Counted from the stretch's first letter, positions 17,466 to 26,733 are shown. The stretch: 64,000 nt of DNA from CBDDKW01 sp965230425 (GCA_965230425.1 CBDDKW010000002.1:1-64000); one strand, 5' to 3'. A program made the numbers and translations. Notes: a model not told the origin generated them from the letters alone.

Positions 17466-18443
17466 CTAAAACCCCTGCTTATGCTTAACCCCTGCCACCT
17501 CTCTCACCAGCCTGGGTACTAAGTACCCAGGCAAGCTTTCTAACATAGCTTGATGCAATTGCTTAGCTCGCTGATCATCAATATAAAAATGTGCAGTGCC
17601 TTGCACTTTATCCAGGCAATGTAAATAATAAGGTAGAATATTTAACTCAAATAATCGCTTGCTTAATTCTATTAAGGCTTTGGCATTATCATTTACGCCT
17701 TTTAATAAAACTGTTTGATTAAGTAGGCTGATATTTTTCTTTGCTAATTTTGCTATTGCCATTGCTACATCTGCGTTAATTTCATTAGCATGATTACAAT
17801 GCGTGACCATCACTGCTTGCAAGCGTGAATTTTCGAGTATTTCAATTAAATTATCAGTTAATCTCGATGGTAAAAATATTGGGATACGTGAATGAATACG
17901 TAATGTGCTTAAATGTGGTATGGCATCTAGTGCAGTAATCAACTCTGTTAATTGCTGATCTGTTGCCATTAAGGGATCGCCACCACTTAAGATGACTTCA
18001 AAAATATCTTCGCGCTCTTGAATATAATCAATAGCTTGTTGCCAGCCTTGGCGGCCAGGATTATTATCTTCATAGGGGAAATAACGTCGAAAGCAATAAC
18101 GACAATTGACTGCACAGCTACTGGTGAGGGTGAGTAACACTCTGCCATGGTATTTATGTAATAGGCCAGGGATTGGGTTATAGGCTTGCTCATTTAAGGG
18201 ATCGCGATTAAAGCCTGGAGTGAGGCTATGTTCAGCTTGTAAGGGAAGGATTTGTTTCAATAGGGGGTCATTAATATTATTTTTTTCGATGCGCTGTAAA
18301 AAACTGCGGGGTACGCGTAGGGGGAATAATTCTGATCCCACTATGGCTTCTTTTAACCATTGGGGATCAAGCTCTAGTAGTTCACACAGTGTCTCTGGCT
18401 GAGTGATTGCTTCACGTAATTCTATTTTCCAAGGATCTGTCAT
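17466..18443 (-). CDS. epmB: EF-P beta-lysylation protein EpmB (lysine 2,3-aminomutase-like)
   Basis: 325-aa radical-SAM enzyme of the KamA family that converts (S)-alpha-lysine to (R)-beta-lysine for modification of EF-P. The iron-sulfur motif is CAVNCRYCFRR (CxxxCxxC), followed by the PLP/SAM region LSGGDPLMATDQQL and RIHSRIPIFLPSR, ending with LPYYLHCLDKVQGTAHF. It is divergent from efp (about 235 bp between start codons), the usual arrangement of these partners. The PLP lysine is expected in the last third (family knowledge). No epmA is in this window. Confidence 0.93.
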   Translation of the reverse strand: MTDPWKIELREAITQPETLCELLELDPQWLKEAIVGSELFPLRVPRSFLQRIEKNNINDPLLKQILPLQAEHSLTPGFNRDPLNEQAYNPIPGLLHKYHGRVLLTLTSSCAVNCRYCFRRYFPYEDNNPGRQGWQQAIDYIQEREDIFEVILSGGDPLMATDQQLTELITALDAIPHLSTLRIHSRIPIFLPSRLTDNLIEILENSRLQAVMVTHCNHANEINADVAMAIAKLAKKNISLLNQTVLLKGVNDNAKALIELSKRLFELNILPYYLHCLDKVQGTAHFYIDDQRAKQLHQAMLESLPGYLVPRLVREVAGVKHKQGF

Positions 18444-18678
18444 GTTATGCCTGGTTTATGTAGTGTAAGTGAGTTAATTGTTTGCACAGGCTCTATGGGT
18501 AATTTACCTGTGAAGAGTGTTTAATAATCTGCTACAATCGCACCCAATTCATTATATAAGGTGGCGGATTTTAGCATTATTTGCCTAGGGTGGCATAGCA
18601 TTATTGTTTGTTTAATGCGCACTGTGTGGATAAATAATCTAGCGCTTAACCTGAAAAATAGTACAAAAAGGAGACAAA

Positions 18679-19248
18679 ATGGCAACCTATAGTACCAATC
18701 AATTCAAATCTGGCTTAAAAGTGGTGCTGGATAATGATCCATGCAGCATCATTGAAAACGATTTTATTAAGCCAGGTAAGGGCCAAGCTTTTAACCGGGT
18801 TAAATTTCGTAACCTAAAAACCGGTCGGGTTATTGAGAGAACTTTCAAATCAGGTGAATCCATTGAAGCTGCCGATGTTATGGAAATTGACGCCCAATAC
18901 TTATACAGTGATGGTGAGTTTTGGCATTTTATGGTGACTGATACCTTTGAACAACACGCAGCCCCTCAGAGTGCCGTTGCCGATGTACTACAATGGCTTA
19001 AAGAAGAAGATATGTGTGTATTAACCCTATGGAATGGTTCACCTTTAAGTGTTGCAGCGCCTAATTTTGTTACCTTAAAAATTACTGAAACAGATCCTGG
19101 TGTCCGTGGTGATACGTCAGGTGGTGGTGGTAAACCCGCTACCTTAGAAACAGGCGCGGTGGTGCGTGTGCCCTTATTTGTGCAAGAAGGTGAAATCATC
19201 AAAGTTGATACCCGTACTGGTGAGTATGTATCCCGGGTGAAGGATTGA
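18679..19248 (+). CDS. efp: Elongation factor P
   Basis: 189 aa, full length for EF-P, which enters the ribosomal E site to relieve stalling at polyproline. The modified lysine is present in KPGKGQAF (K34 by count from ATG). Other family segments are [18 protein letters not shown] and the C-terminal [33 protein letters not shown] directly upstream is a strong ribosome site. Divergent from epmB. Confidence 0.97.
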   Translation: MATYSTNQFKSGLKVVLDNDPCSIIENDFIKPGKGQAFNRVKFRNLKTGRVIERTFKSGESIEAADVMEIDAQYLYSDGEFWHFMVTDTFEQHAAPQSAVADVLQWLKEEDMCVLTLWNGSPLSVAAPNFVTLKITETDPGVRGDTSGGGGKPATLETGAVVRVPLFVQEGEIIKVDTRTGEYVSRVKD

Positions 19249-19266
19249 TATTTTAGTTGGTTTTTA

Positions 19267-19370
19267 TGCTTTGTGCGCTAGGGCTACTTATAACTGAGCT
19301 ATAGCTAGCCCTATAAAACAGTCAAAAAGTTAGTATTTATGCGGGTTTTAGAGGGTCTTGTGTTGTAGGG
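19267..19370. repeat. 104-bp direct repeat, left copy
   Basis: Begins tgctttgtgcgctagggcta and ends cttgtgttgtaggg. The same 104-bp sequence, slightly diverged and without length change, occurs at 20112-20215. Internally it has an inverted pair (agggctacttata...tatagctagccct). It overlaps a perfect 14-bp hairpin (tagggctacttata / tataagtagcccta, 19366-19400). The two copies bracket the 11-bp array and the small winged-helix gene. Confidence 0.8.
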
Positions 19371-19417
19371 CTACTTATAAACCTGCTATAAGTAGCCCTA
19401 CAGCACAGGAAAATATG

Positions 19418-19703
19418 TTCCCGATAGCTGCCAGATATCCGCCTGATACTTGGCCGATACCTGTCCGAATCCTGCGTGAATCCTACGTGAATCTTGCATG
19501 AATCCTGCGTGAATCCTGCCTGAATCCTGTCCGATATCTGCCCGATAGTTTCCCGATAGCTTCCCGATAAGTTCCCGATAGCTTCCCGATAAGTTCCCGA
19601 TAAGTTCCCGATAGCTTCCCGATAAGTTCCCGATAGCTTCCCGATAAGTTCCCGATAGCTTCCCGATAAGTTCCCAATAGCTTCCTGATAGCTGCCTGAT
19701 AAG
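19418..19703. repeat. Tandem array of 26 units of 11 bp
   Basis: In-register units of exactly 11 bp. The right half (19550-19692) is nearly pure ttcccgataag/ttcccgatagc. The left half has diverged forms such as tgcgtgaatcc and tgcctgaatcc. Because 11 is not a multiple of 3, the complementary strand is open in two frames with an 11-residue period (LSG-S/T-YRE-A/L-IGK), but this is a by-product of the repeat and no start signal supports a protein. It starts 47 bp after the first direct repeat and ends about 50 bp from the stop of the winged-helix gene. Confidence 0.9.
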
Positions 19704-19754
19704 TGCACGGCATGTGTCTCAATTGCTGCTCGGAATGTTTGGTTTCTGTTTTAC

Positions 19755-20003
19755 TTATTCTGTAGCAATTTGCCAAATTGTGCTTCTAGCTTTTCCTCTT
19801 TTTTCGATCAATTCTTGTTGCCTTAGCATTGAGAGATCTGTTTTCAGTCTTCTAAGACTGATACTCAGCCCAAGTTTACAATAGATTTCTTTTGCACTAA
19901 GCGGGCCTGATTCTTTTAATAGGTGTATAATGTCTTCCTGCCTTTGTTTTGGTGTGCGTGGTTTAGCTTCTTCTGCTATAGGTATATCGAAAATAAAAAT
20001 CAT
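19755..20003 (-). CDS. Small winged-helix DNA-binding protein
   Basis: 82 aa. After a short N-terminus, RQEDIIHLLKESGPLSAKEI...LRRLKTDLSMLRQQELIEKRGKARSTIWQI is a typical winged helix: helix, recognition helix, then a basic wing. It resembles the C-terminal DNA-binding end of AlbA/RecG-like or Fic-associated proteins, so it may be a relic of a longer gene or a stand-alone regulator. It sits inside the pair of 104-bp direct repeats with its 3' end facing the 11-bp array; binding to the array is conjecture. No strong ribosome site is seen. Confidence 0.6.
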   Translation of the reverse strand: MIFIFDIPIAEEAKPRTPKQRQEDIIHLLKESGPLSAKEIYCKLGLSISLRRLKTDLSMLRQQELIEKRGKARSTIWQIATE

Positions 20004-20111
20004 TCTAAAGATATTAAATAAGATATGAACTTAATGTGGGGTAATAAAATCTTCGAGTTATATACCCTCATAAAGTGATAAGCAAACAGTGAAAATGAGT
20101 AGTACTTTAGT

Positions 20112-20215
20112 TGCTTTGTGCGCTGGGGCTACTTATAACTGATCTATAGCCAGCCCTATAAAATAGCTAAAAACCCAGTATTTATACGGGGTCAAGATAA
20201 TCTTGTGCTGTAGGG
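20112..20215. repeat. 104-bp direct repeat, right copy
   Basis: Begins tgctttgtgcgctggggcta and ends cttgtgctgtaggg. Same length and orientation as 19267-19370, with scattered substitutions. The distance between copy starts is 845 bp. Confidence 0.8.
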
Positions 20216-20343
20216 ATAATCATCAAAGCCACAATGATTTATATTTGTAACGCTATGTTTATATTGAGTTGAAAAATGCAATTTTTCGACATAGAATGAT
20301 TGGCACCAGTAGAGTATTTTAATTTCTGGCCGAGGAGATAAAA

Positions 20344-21000
20344 ATGCTTTTTGAGAACGATGTCATGAATGTTGTCGATTATAATCATGATTCAGGTTTA
20401 TTCGTGGTTAAAGATGCAGATTCGAAAATAGTAAGAGCAAGTAGATCATTTTATAAAGCTGCCGGTTGTCGCAGAGAGAAAGAGTTAATTGATAAATGTG
20501 ACTATGATTTTTTCCCAGAGGAACTATCGAGGCACTATACTCTGTGTGATCAGCGTGCTGTTGAAACGGGTTTTTGGTCAGGCACTGAATTATTTCAAGG
20601 CAAAGGATTTCCAGAAATTGTTATTTTAACTACTAAACAACCAATTTATGATACTGCTGGTAAGGTTTTGGGTCTAATCTGTATGCTTAATCCGACAAGT
20701 ATATCTGTTTCGGCATTTAAGCGTCGTGCTATTTTAGAAGATAAAAGAGTCAATCAGCAGACAGTATTTGCGAAGCAACTACTTGATTTTTCTCAACTTA
20801 CTCGGAGAGAATTACAAGTTTTGTTATATATTGTAAAAGGCCTTACTGCAAAAAAGGTTGCGGAGATTTTGTGTCTTTCACCACGTACAGTAGAGTATTA
20901 CACTGAAAGTATAAAGAATAAGTTAAATTGCTGTAATAAATCAGAATTGATTGCAAAAGCGATTGAAAACAAAATTTTTGACTATATTTTATATAATTGA
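20344..21000 (+). CDS. PAS-LuxR family transcriptional regulator
   Basis: 218 aa; ATG with GAGGAG-type ribosome site. Residues 10-120 form a PAS-like sensor (DSGLFVVKDADSKIVRASRSF, then KCDYDFFPEELSRHY and TTKQPIYDTAGKVLGLI). Residues 145-215 are a LuxR/GerE helix-turn-helix: LTRRELQVLLYIVKGLTAKK, ILCLSPRTVEYYTESI, NKLNCCNKSELIAKA. No receiver domain or autoinducer domain. Such proteins are frequent in Legionellales and respond to unknown internal signals. Lies just right of the direct-repeat unit. Targets unknown. Confidence 0.85.
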   Translation: MLFENDVMNVVDYNHDSGLFVVKDADSKIVRASRSFYKAAGCRREKELIDKCDYDFFPEELSRHYTLCDQRAVETGFWSGTELFQGKGFPEIVILTTKQPIYDTAGKVLGLICMLNPTSISVSAFKRRAILEDKRVNQQTVFAKQLLDFSQLTRRELQVLLYIVKGLTAKKVAEILCLSPRTVEYYTESIKNKLNCCNKSELIAKAIENKIFDYILYN

Positions 21001-21034
21001 TATGAAGTAGATTTAACTCACTATCTGAGTGATT

Positions 21035-21095
21035 GAATCTCATGAATCTCATGAATCTCATGAATCTCATGAATCTCATGAATCTCATGAATCTC
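21035..21095. repeat. Tandem 9-bp repeat (gaatctcat) x 6.8
   Basis: Six identical gaatctcat units plus a seven-base partial unit, 34 bp after the stop of the LuxR gene. Reading the other strand gives (MRF)n, which I treat as meaningless. Perfect short repeats like this are prone to slippage. Confidence 0.95.
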
Positions 21096-21124
21096 TATGC
21101 TTATTAAAATATTCTAATTTAACT

Positions 21125-21246
21125 TGATTCCTCGCAGCTTGCTGCGGGGACTTTATGCTTGGGGATTCTTAAGTGGCGTCAGCGTAGACTCCCCTTAAGT
21201 CGCCGTAGCGCGAACTTCGTTCGCGCAGGCAAAATATTACTAGGAA
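21125..21246. repeat. Dispersed hairpin-rich repeat element, copy 2
   Basis: Same block order as 2729-2850: ctcgcagcttgctgcgggga, cttggggattcttaag, gtagactccccttaagtcgc, gcgcgaacttcgttcgcgc, ending taggaa. The first part of the second palindrome is mutated (aagtggcgtc instead of aaggggagtc). About 115 bp before the convergent end of ldhA. Confidence 0.85.
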
Positions 21247-21360
21247 ATAAAATTACTGAATTTTACGTATATTTTACGGATATTCTTTTATATTTAAATA
21301 ATCTATAGTAACTTTCTATATTTTTGATGCTTCAAGGAAAAATCTATGGAAGATAATAAG

Positions 21361-22362
21361 CTACGTGAGACTGATATTGACCTCATTCTTTAATTTCTCA
21401 CTCGCCAAATAACTATGAATATTATTCAAAGTCACTTCAGCTATATTATGTAAGGCTGTATCAGTAAAGAAAGCTTGATGGCCGGTGATTAAAACATTAG
21501 GGAAGGTTTGTAAACGTGCGAAGATATCATCAGTAATAATTTTATCGGATAGATCTTCAAAGAATAGGTCGGCTTCTTCTTCGTAAACATCCAGTGCTAG
21601 GTGACCGATGTGTCCTGATTTTAAATAATGAATCACTGCTGTAGTATCAATTAATGCGCCACGACTGGTGTTAATTAACATAACGCCAGGTTTCATTTTA
21701 GAGATGTTATCTGCATTAATCATGTGTTGAGTATCGGGTGTTAATGGACAGTGTAAGCTAATAATATCAGAATGTTTTATTAGTTCTGTGCTATCTACGT
21801 ATTTCACTCCTAATGATTCTAATTCCTGATTGGGGTAGGGATCTGCCGCTAAAATTTTCACACCAAAACCTGTCATGATGCGTGCAAAAATGCTGCCGAT
21901 ATTACCTGTACCAATAACACCGATAGTTTTTCCATGTACATCAAAACCTAATAAACCATGCAAAGAGAAATCTGATTCACGCACACGGTTATAAGCACGA
22001 TGAATTTTTCTATTCAGGGTTAATAGTAAGGCAACGGTATGTTCTGCTACCGCATAGGGGGAGTATTTGGGGACACGAACTACAGTGATGCCATGAGTTT
22101 TAGCTGCGTGTAGGTCCACATGATTATATCCTGCAGAACGTAAGGCAATTAATTTTACCCCAAGTTGCCCCAGTTGCTCCAAGACGTTGGCGTTCAAGCT
22201 ATCATTGACGAAACAACAAATGATATTGAAATCTTTAGCCATATGGCAGGTGCGTTCATTGAGATGTTCTTCGAAATAATGGATGGTGTAGCCATGAGCC
22301 TGATTAGCTTGTTCGAAAAATGGTTTTTCATAAGGTTTGTAACCAAATAGTGCAATTTTCAT
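21361..22362 (-). CDS. ldhA: D-lactate dehydrogenase / 2-hydroxyacid dehydrogenase
   Basis: 333 aa, usual size for fermentative D-lactate dehydrogenase, which reduces pyruvate to D-lactate with NADH. The NAD-binding motif is GVIGTGNIGSIFA. Catalytic-region segments are INTSRGALID, LDVYEEEADLFF and GHQAFFTDTAL (catalytic His). The Tyr-rich start KIALFGYKPYEKPFF resembles LdhA. Divergent from the hydrolase gene. Other 2-hydroxyacid substrates remain possible. Confidence 0.9.
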   Translation of the reverse strand: MKIALFGYKPYEKPFFEQANQAHGYTIHYFEEHLNERTCHMAKDFNIICCFVNDSLNANVLEQLGQLGVKLIALRSAGYNHVDLHAAKTHGITVVRVPKYSPYAVAEHTVALLLTLNRKIHRAYNRVRESDFSLHGLLGFDVHGKTIGVIGTGNIGSIFARIMTGFGVKILAADPYPNQELESLGVKYVDSTELIKHSDIISLHCPLTPDTQHMINADNISKMKPGVMLINTSRGALIDTTAVIHYLKSGHIGHLALDVYEEEADLFFEDLSDKIITDDIFARLQTFPNVLITGHQAFFTDTALHNIAEVTLNNIHSYLASEKLKNEVNISLT

Positions 22363-22424
22363 GCTATGATTCCTTATATAGAAATGTTAACAGTATTGTA
22401 CATATTCATCATGGGAGCAAATCA

Positions 22425-23240
22425 GTGCATATTATTAAATCAGCACTATTTATTTTTTGTGCCGTCATCTTAATGATGTTTGTACTACAAAGACATTTAC
22501 TTTACCACCCTGATAAGACCACACCTGATCCAGATCATTATGGCTTAGCGCATATGCGCGTGGTTACTTTAACCACTGTAGATAATCTGAACTTAAAAGC
22601 ATGGTATCACCCCGCTAAACCAGGCAAGCCAACAGTAGTGTATTACCATGGTAATGCGGGGCATCTCGGCCATCGAGCAATGATTGCCAAAGATTTAATG
22701 GCGCACGGCTATGGCATGTTACTGGTAAGCTATCGTGGTTATGCCGGTAATCCTGGCAGTCCTAGTGAACAAGGCTTATATAATGATGCACGTGCTGCGA
22801 TGAATTTTATTCAAGCGCAACAAGTGCCATTGCAGTGTGTGATTTTATATGGTGAGTCATTAGGTACAGGGGTGGCGGTAGAAATCGCTGAGGAAAATAA
22901 AATAGGTGCTTTAGTTTTACAATCACCTTATACACAAATTTCCGATGTAGCCTTACGGCATTATCCTTTTTTATATCCATTTATTTATATTCCAGGTTTA
23001 GTGCAAGATGAATATGCTTCAATTAACAAAATTAATTATATTCATGATACACCGTTGCTAATAATGCATGGTAAAAGCGATCATATTGTGCCTTATAAAT
23101 TAGGACAAACATTGTATGATAAAGCTGTATCGCCGAAGCAATTTATAGGTTATCAAGGTGCCGGTCATAATAATATGCCAGCGCACAAGATGGCAAAAGC
23201 TGTTGAAGCGTTTGTGCAGAAATATAAGGTTTGTCAGTGA
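22425..23240 (+). CDS. Alpha/beta hydrolase (BEM46/ABHD13-like)
   Basis: 271 aa from GTG 22425, chosen because GGGAG lies about 8 bp upstream and longer starts overlap the divergent ldhA start. The N-terminal hydrophobic stretch (ALFIFCAVILMMFVL) is a signal anchor. The hydrolase fold shows YHGNAGHLGHRA (oxyanion), YRGYAGNPG, the nucleophile elbow YGESLGTG, PLLIMHGKSDHIV (acid) and GAGHNN (His). Probably a membrane-anchored serine esterase; substrate unknown. Confidence 0.85.
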   Translation: MHIIKSALFIFCAVILMMFVLQRHLLYHPDKTTPDPDHYGLAHMRVVTLTTVDNLNLKAWYHPAKPGKPTVVYYHGNAGHLGHRAMIAKDLMAHGYGMLLVSYRGYAGNPGSPSEQGLYNDARAAMNFIQAQQVPLQCVILYGESLGTGVAVEIAEENKIGALVLQSPYTQISDVALRHYPFLYPFIYIPGLVQDEYASINKINYIHDTPLLIMHGKSDHIVPYKLGQTLYDKAVSPKQFIGYQGAGHNNMPAHKMAKAVEAFVQKYKVCQ

Positions 23241-23259
23241 GTGATTGAAGATAATGACG

Positions 23260-23964
23260 TTATTCGATAACTGTAAATTCTTCACATGCCCCCATCACCA
23301 CAACGGCGACAATAAAATTTTCCGCAGGTGTAAAGCTATGAATAGACCATTGTTTTGCAGCGTCTGAATGACCTTCAACCTGTATAACTTGAGCTGGCTC
23401 ATTGGGTAGCACCGTAATTTCACAATCTTTGAGGGGGAAGGATAATCCTTGTCCTAGGGCTTTTAAGATAGCTTCTTTGCGTGTCCAGCAATTAAAAAAG
23501 CTGATTGTCTGATCAAACCCTTGTTGGAATAATATTTTTTGACTTTCATTTTCAGTAAAATAACGTTCTGCCACACTGATTAAATCTACTTCGCGTTTGA
23601 TGTGCTCTATATCAACACCTAGCTCGCAGGTTTTATTAATGGCGTAAATTGCCATTTCCTCAGAATGTGAAACATTAAAATACAGAGTTTCTTGATTGTT
23701 TGCTAACGTGGGTTTGCCATGTTCACCATATTCGAAGGTGATATCAGTGGGCGATTCACCTGTATACTCAGCGAGTATTTCTCGTAAACGACCACGCGCT
23801 ACGATATAGCGACGTTGATGTTCAGGAAAGACAAAACGATAGGCTTTTTCAAGCTCTTGTGCTGATAAGAGTGCTTCATAATGATCGACAATATCTTGAG
23901 GTTGATCGAGATTTTGGATGTGTAAGTTAGTTTGCTTGTTTGTTAGATCGTATGATGTGCTCAA
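23260..23964 (-). CDS. 4'-phosphopantetheinyl transferase (Sfp type)
   Basis: 234 aa from TTG 23964, with TGAGGG upstream. Transfers phosphopantetheine from CoA to carrier-protein serines. Family motifs are present: FNVSHSEEMAIYAI, LGVDIEHI (Mg-binding Asp and Glu) and FFNCWTRKEAILKALGQGLS (W/KEA). Sfp-type enzymes usually serve polyketide, peptide or fatty-acid synthases; no such synthase is in the window. It lies 11 bp downstream of the AAA ATPase gene on the same strand, so the two are probably co-transcribed. Confidence 0.9.
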   Translation of the reverse strand: MSTSYDLTNKQTNLHIQNLDQPQDIVDHYEALLSAQELEKAYRFVFPEHQRRYIVARGRLREILAEYTGESPTDITFEYGEHGKPTLANNQETLYFNVSHSEEMAIYAINKTCELGVDIEHIKREVDLISVAERYFTENESQKILFQQGFDQTISFFNCWTRKEAILKALGQGLSFPLKDCEITVLPNEPAQVIQVEGHSDAAKQWSIHSFTPAENFIVAVVVMGACEEFTVIE

Positions 23965-23975
23965 TAGCTAAACCC

Positions 23976-25088
23976 TCAGTTCTTATTATCTTCTCTATTC
24001 AGAAGATATTGCCTAAACCCTGGTTTCTCAATTTCATATTCACCTTTGGCAATTTGTGTTACTAAATTATGTTCGATTAATCGTTGTAATGATCGTTGCA
24101 CATTAGGGTATATACCTTTAACTGCTGTTTCGTGATCAATTTTCTGTAATAGTTCATTTGAAAAGGGACTCTGACCAGAGGATAGTGCAAGAAAAACAAT
24201 TTTGTCTATCGGTTTAAGGTTTGCAATGATCTGATCAAAGCCTTCAGCAGCATCAATTAGCTGCAATACGTAATTAAGTGAGTTTTTTAATCCATCATCA
24301 AAGGTAACCATGTGACTAACTACTTTCATCATCCAATAGGGAGATTGGTCAATTGCATTAAAAATAGTATGGAGTTCTTTAGTTGAGATAGACTTCTCAT
24401 GCCTTTCCTGTAAATTTTCAGCGATGAATGCAATAAATTCATCACCTAGATCTGGAAAGGGTACCATTTCAACAAAATTGTAAAATGGTGATTGGGATTC
24501 ATTAAACATTAAATTCATGTAGTGTCTAGAGGAGCCAGTGAAGATGGCTTTCACTTGACCCTGGCGTTTATCTAGCATGGTTCTTAATGCATGATTGAGA
24601 GAGTCAAATCGAGGCGATGTTGCTAAGTGTTGAATTTCGTCAATTAACAAGAGTACGGTTTTTTTCTTTGCTTTTTGTTGTAATTCAGTGAGTAGCTGAT
24701 CAAGCAGCATTAAATCCTTATTCTCTGGCTTTTTAGGGTCATCTGCGAGTTCTACCTCTAATTTGCCAATTAGTTCATTGCCAAGCGAAGTTTTTTTGAT
24801 TTTGGTGCTCAATATATTTGAAAAAGGTATTTTCTTATCAAGCGCTTCCAGAGCCTCTCGAAGTGCTAGTATGAGTCCTTCATGGGGGGCATTAATATTC
24901 TGCCACAGACTGGCATACACTGGTATATAACCCTCTTTTTTAGCCAAGCTGGAGATATCATGCAGCACAAACAAGGTTTTACCCTTTCTTCTGGGGGCAA
25001 TAATAGCGAGGTTTGAGGATATACCAATATCCAGTATTTTAAGATATTTTTCTGCCAGTTCTGTTCTTGGGAAGTACCAAATATCCAT
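23976..25088 (-). CDS. AAA ATPase of the 'PRRxGKT' type
   Basis: 370 aa. Walker A region APRRKGKTLF (about residue 31), Walker B VLLLIDEIQHL, sensor-like AIFTGSSRHYMNLMF, and a C-terminal winged-helix region (VQRSLQRLIEHNLV). This architecture matches archaeal-type/STAND-related ATPases (ATPase_2 or AAA_16-like). The GSSRHYM...F segment corresponds to GSDRHMLEQMF in the gene at 37833-38957, so the two are related. Immediately upstream are three nested palindromes. Role unknown; possibly part of a self-regulating accessory module. Confidence 0.75.
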   Translation of the reverse strand: MDIWYFPRTELAEKYLKILDIGISSNLAIIAPRRKGKTLFVLHDISSLAKKEGYIPVYASLWQNINAPHEGLILALREALEALDKKIPFSNILSTKIKKTSLGNELIGKLEVELADDPKKPENKDLMLLDQLLTELQQKAKKKTVLLLIDEIQHLATSPRFDSLNHALRTMLDKRQGQVKAIFTGSSRHYMNLMFNESQSPFYNFVEMVPFPDLGDEFIAFIAENLQERHEKSISTKELHTIFNAIDQSPYWMMKVVSHMVTFDDGLKNSLNYVLQLIDAAEGFDQIIANLKPIDKIVFLALSSGQSPFSNELLQKIDHETAVKGIYPNVQRSLQRLIEHNLVTQIAKGEYEIEKPGFRQYLLNREDNKN

Positions 25089-25090
25089 CC

Positions 25091-25148
25091 CTATGCGCTC
25101 CTATGCATACTTTGCATAGTTATCTATTATATAGATAGAGGCGCATAG
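25091..25148. promoter_or_regulatory. Nested palindromes upstream of AAA ATPase gene
   Basis: Within 58 bp directly before the ATPase start are three dyads: an outer pair ctatgcgc (25091-25098) / gcgcatag (25141-25148), then ctatgca-tactt-tgcatag (25101-25119), then tatctat-tat-atagata (25121-25137). All match perfectly. Position over the expected promoter/leader suggests operator sites or an RNA structure; which one cannot be told. Confidence 0.65.
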
Positions 25149-25182
25149 GTCAAGCTAAATTTGTAAAATAATTGTACTGTTA

Positions 25183-25305
25183 CTTGATTCCCCGCAGCTT
25201 GCTGTGGGTACTTTACGACTGGGGATTCTTAAGGGGAGTCAGCGTAGACTCCCCTTAAGTCGCCGCAGCACGAACTTGGTTCGCGCAGGTATTACAAACA
25301 GGAAA
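25183..25305. repeat. Dispersed hairpin-rich repeat element, copy 3
   Basis: Same blocks as 2729-2850: cccgcagcttgctgtgggta, ggggattcttaaggggagtc, gtagactccccttaagtcgc, gcacgaacttggttcgcgc, ending in aggaaa. Sits 25 bp before the convergent 3' end of fumC. Confidence 0.85.
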
Positions 25306-25329
25306 CAGCACGGGTTTACCCGTGGTTGT

Positions 25330-26733
25330 TTACTTCGGACTCGTCATTTCCTCAGGTTTCACTGCAGCATCAAACTCTTCTGCTGATAAGAAGCCTAATT
25401 CGAGGCAAGCGGCTTTTAAGGTGCTATTATCTTCATAAGCTTTTTTCGCGATTTTTGAGGCTTTGTCATAACCGATGACTTGGTTCAATGCGGTTACTAG
25501 CATTAATGAATCATGTAGGAAATGGTCAATCTTGGCTTTATTGATTTCAATGCCTTCTACACAGAATTGCGAGAACATTTTACAAGAATCCGCTAATATA
25601 TTTGCTGAATGAATGAAATTATGAATCATCATGGGTTTATAGACATTCAATTCGAAATTACCTTGAGAGCCAGCAATACCAATAGCAGTGTCATTACCCA
25701 TCACCTGTACACAGACCATAGTCATGGCTTCGCATTGAGTAGGATTTACTTTACCAGGCATGATAGAAGAGCCGGGCTCATTAGCTGGTAAAATTAATTC
25801 ACCTAAACCACAGCGAGGGCCTGAGCCTAACCAACGAATATCATTGGCAATCTTCATGAGCGAGGTTGCTAATGTTTTCAGTGCACCACTAGCAGTAACT
25901 AAGGCGTTGTGTGATGCTAAGGCAGCAAATTTATTTTTCGCGGAGACAAAAGGTAAATCAGTTAACTGAGCAATATGTTCTGCCGCGCGTTGTGCGAATT
26001 CTGGATGAGTATTTAAACCTGTACCGACCGCAGTACCGCCAATGGCTAATTCATATAAGCCATGTAAGCTGTGGTTAATATTCTCTAAGTCCGCATCTAG
26101 TTGTGCCACATAGCCTGAAAATTCTTGGCCCAAGGTCAGAGGCACCGCATCTTGTAAGTGAGTACGACCAATTTTAACCACATCATGATATTGCTTGGCT
26201 TTATTATCAATTTCATTACGTAGATGATGTACTGCAGGGAGTACTTGCTGAGTCAGCGCCTTTGCTGCCGCGATATACATGGCAGTAGGGAAAGTATCGT
26301 TAGAGGATTGAGACATATTCACATGATCATTGGGGTGAATAGGATCTTTGCTCCCCATAACACCACCGGCCATTTCAATGGCGCGGTTAGAAATTACTTC
26401 GTTAGAATTCATGTTAGTTTGGGTACCACTACCGGTTTGCCAAATACGTAGAGGAAATTGGTCATTGAGTTTGCCGGCAATGACTTCATCTGCAGCTTTG
26501 GCGATTAAGTCGGCTTTATCAGCAGGCAACTTGTCTAAATCACGGTTCGTCAGGGCTGCTGCTTTTTTGAGCACACCAAAGGCATGGATGAGCTCTTTTG
26601 GCATAGTATCGTGGCCGATGTCGAAGTGATGTAAAGAGCGCTCTGTTTGCGCGCCCCAGTAGTGATCAGCAGGTACTTCAATAGCCCCCATACTGTCAGT
26701 TTCAGTGCGAAATTTCTGTTCATTATTTGACAT
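25330..26733 (-). CDS. fumC: Fumarate hydratase class II
   Basis: 467 aa, standard length. Catalyses fumarate/malate interconversion in the TCA cycle. Signature [11 protein letters not shown] is intact, with [26 protein letters not shown] and [14 protein letters not shown]. No iron-sulfur cluster, so stable under oxidative stress (class knowledge). Stand-alone gene, divergent from glnE. Confidence 0.97.
   Translation of the reverse strand: MSNNEQKFRTETDSMGAIEVPADHYWGAQTERSLHHFDIGHDTMPKELIHAFGVLKKAAALTNRDLDKLPADKADLIAKAADEVIAGKLNDQFPLRIWQTGSGTQTNMNSNEVISNRAIEMAGGVMGSKDPIHPNDHVNMSQSSNDTFPTAMYIAAAKALTQQVLPAVHHLRNEIDNKAKQYHDVVKIGRTHLQDAVPLTLGQEFSGYVAQLDADLENINHSLHGLYELAIGGTAVGTGLNTHPEFAQRAAEHIAQLTDLPFVSAKNKFAALASHNALVTASGALKTLATSLMKIANDIRWLGSGPRCGLGELILPANEPGSSIMPGKVNPTQCEAMTMVCVQVMGNDTAIGIAGSQGNFELNVYKPMMIHNFIHSANILADSCKMFSQFCVEGIEINKAKIDHFLHDSLMLVTALNQVIGYDKASKIAKKAYEDNSTLKAACLELGFLSAEEFDAAVKPEEMTSPK

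Noticed and set aside
19418..19703. CRISPR array
   Set aside because: Units are 11 bp without spacers and there are no cas genes.
19337..19776. Two overlapping minus-strand open frames with an 11-residue repeat (LSG-S/T-YRE...IGK)
   Set aside because: They are open only because the 11-bp tandem array has no stop in those frames. No ribosome site, and two frames give equivalent peptides.
20843..21088. Minus-strand frame starting with (MRF)n
   Set aside because: Produced by the 9-bp repeat and antisense to the LuxR gene.
22320..22424. Longer N-terminus for the alpha/beta hydrolase
   Set aside because: It would overlap the divergent ldhA start and lacks a ribosome site; GTG 22425 has GGGAG and begins a signal-anchor.
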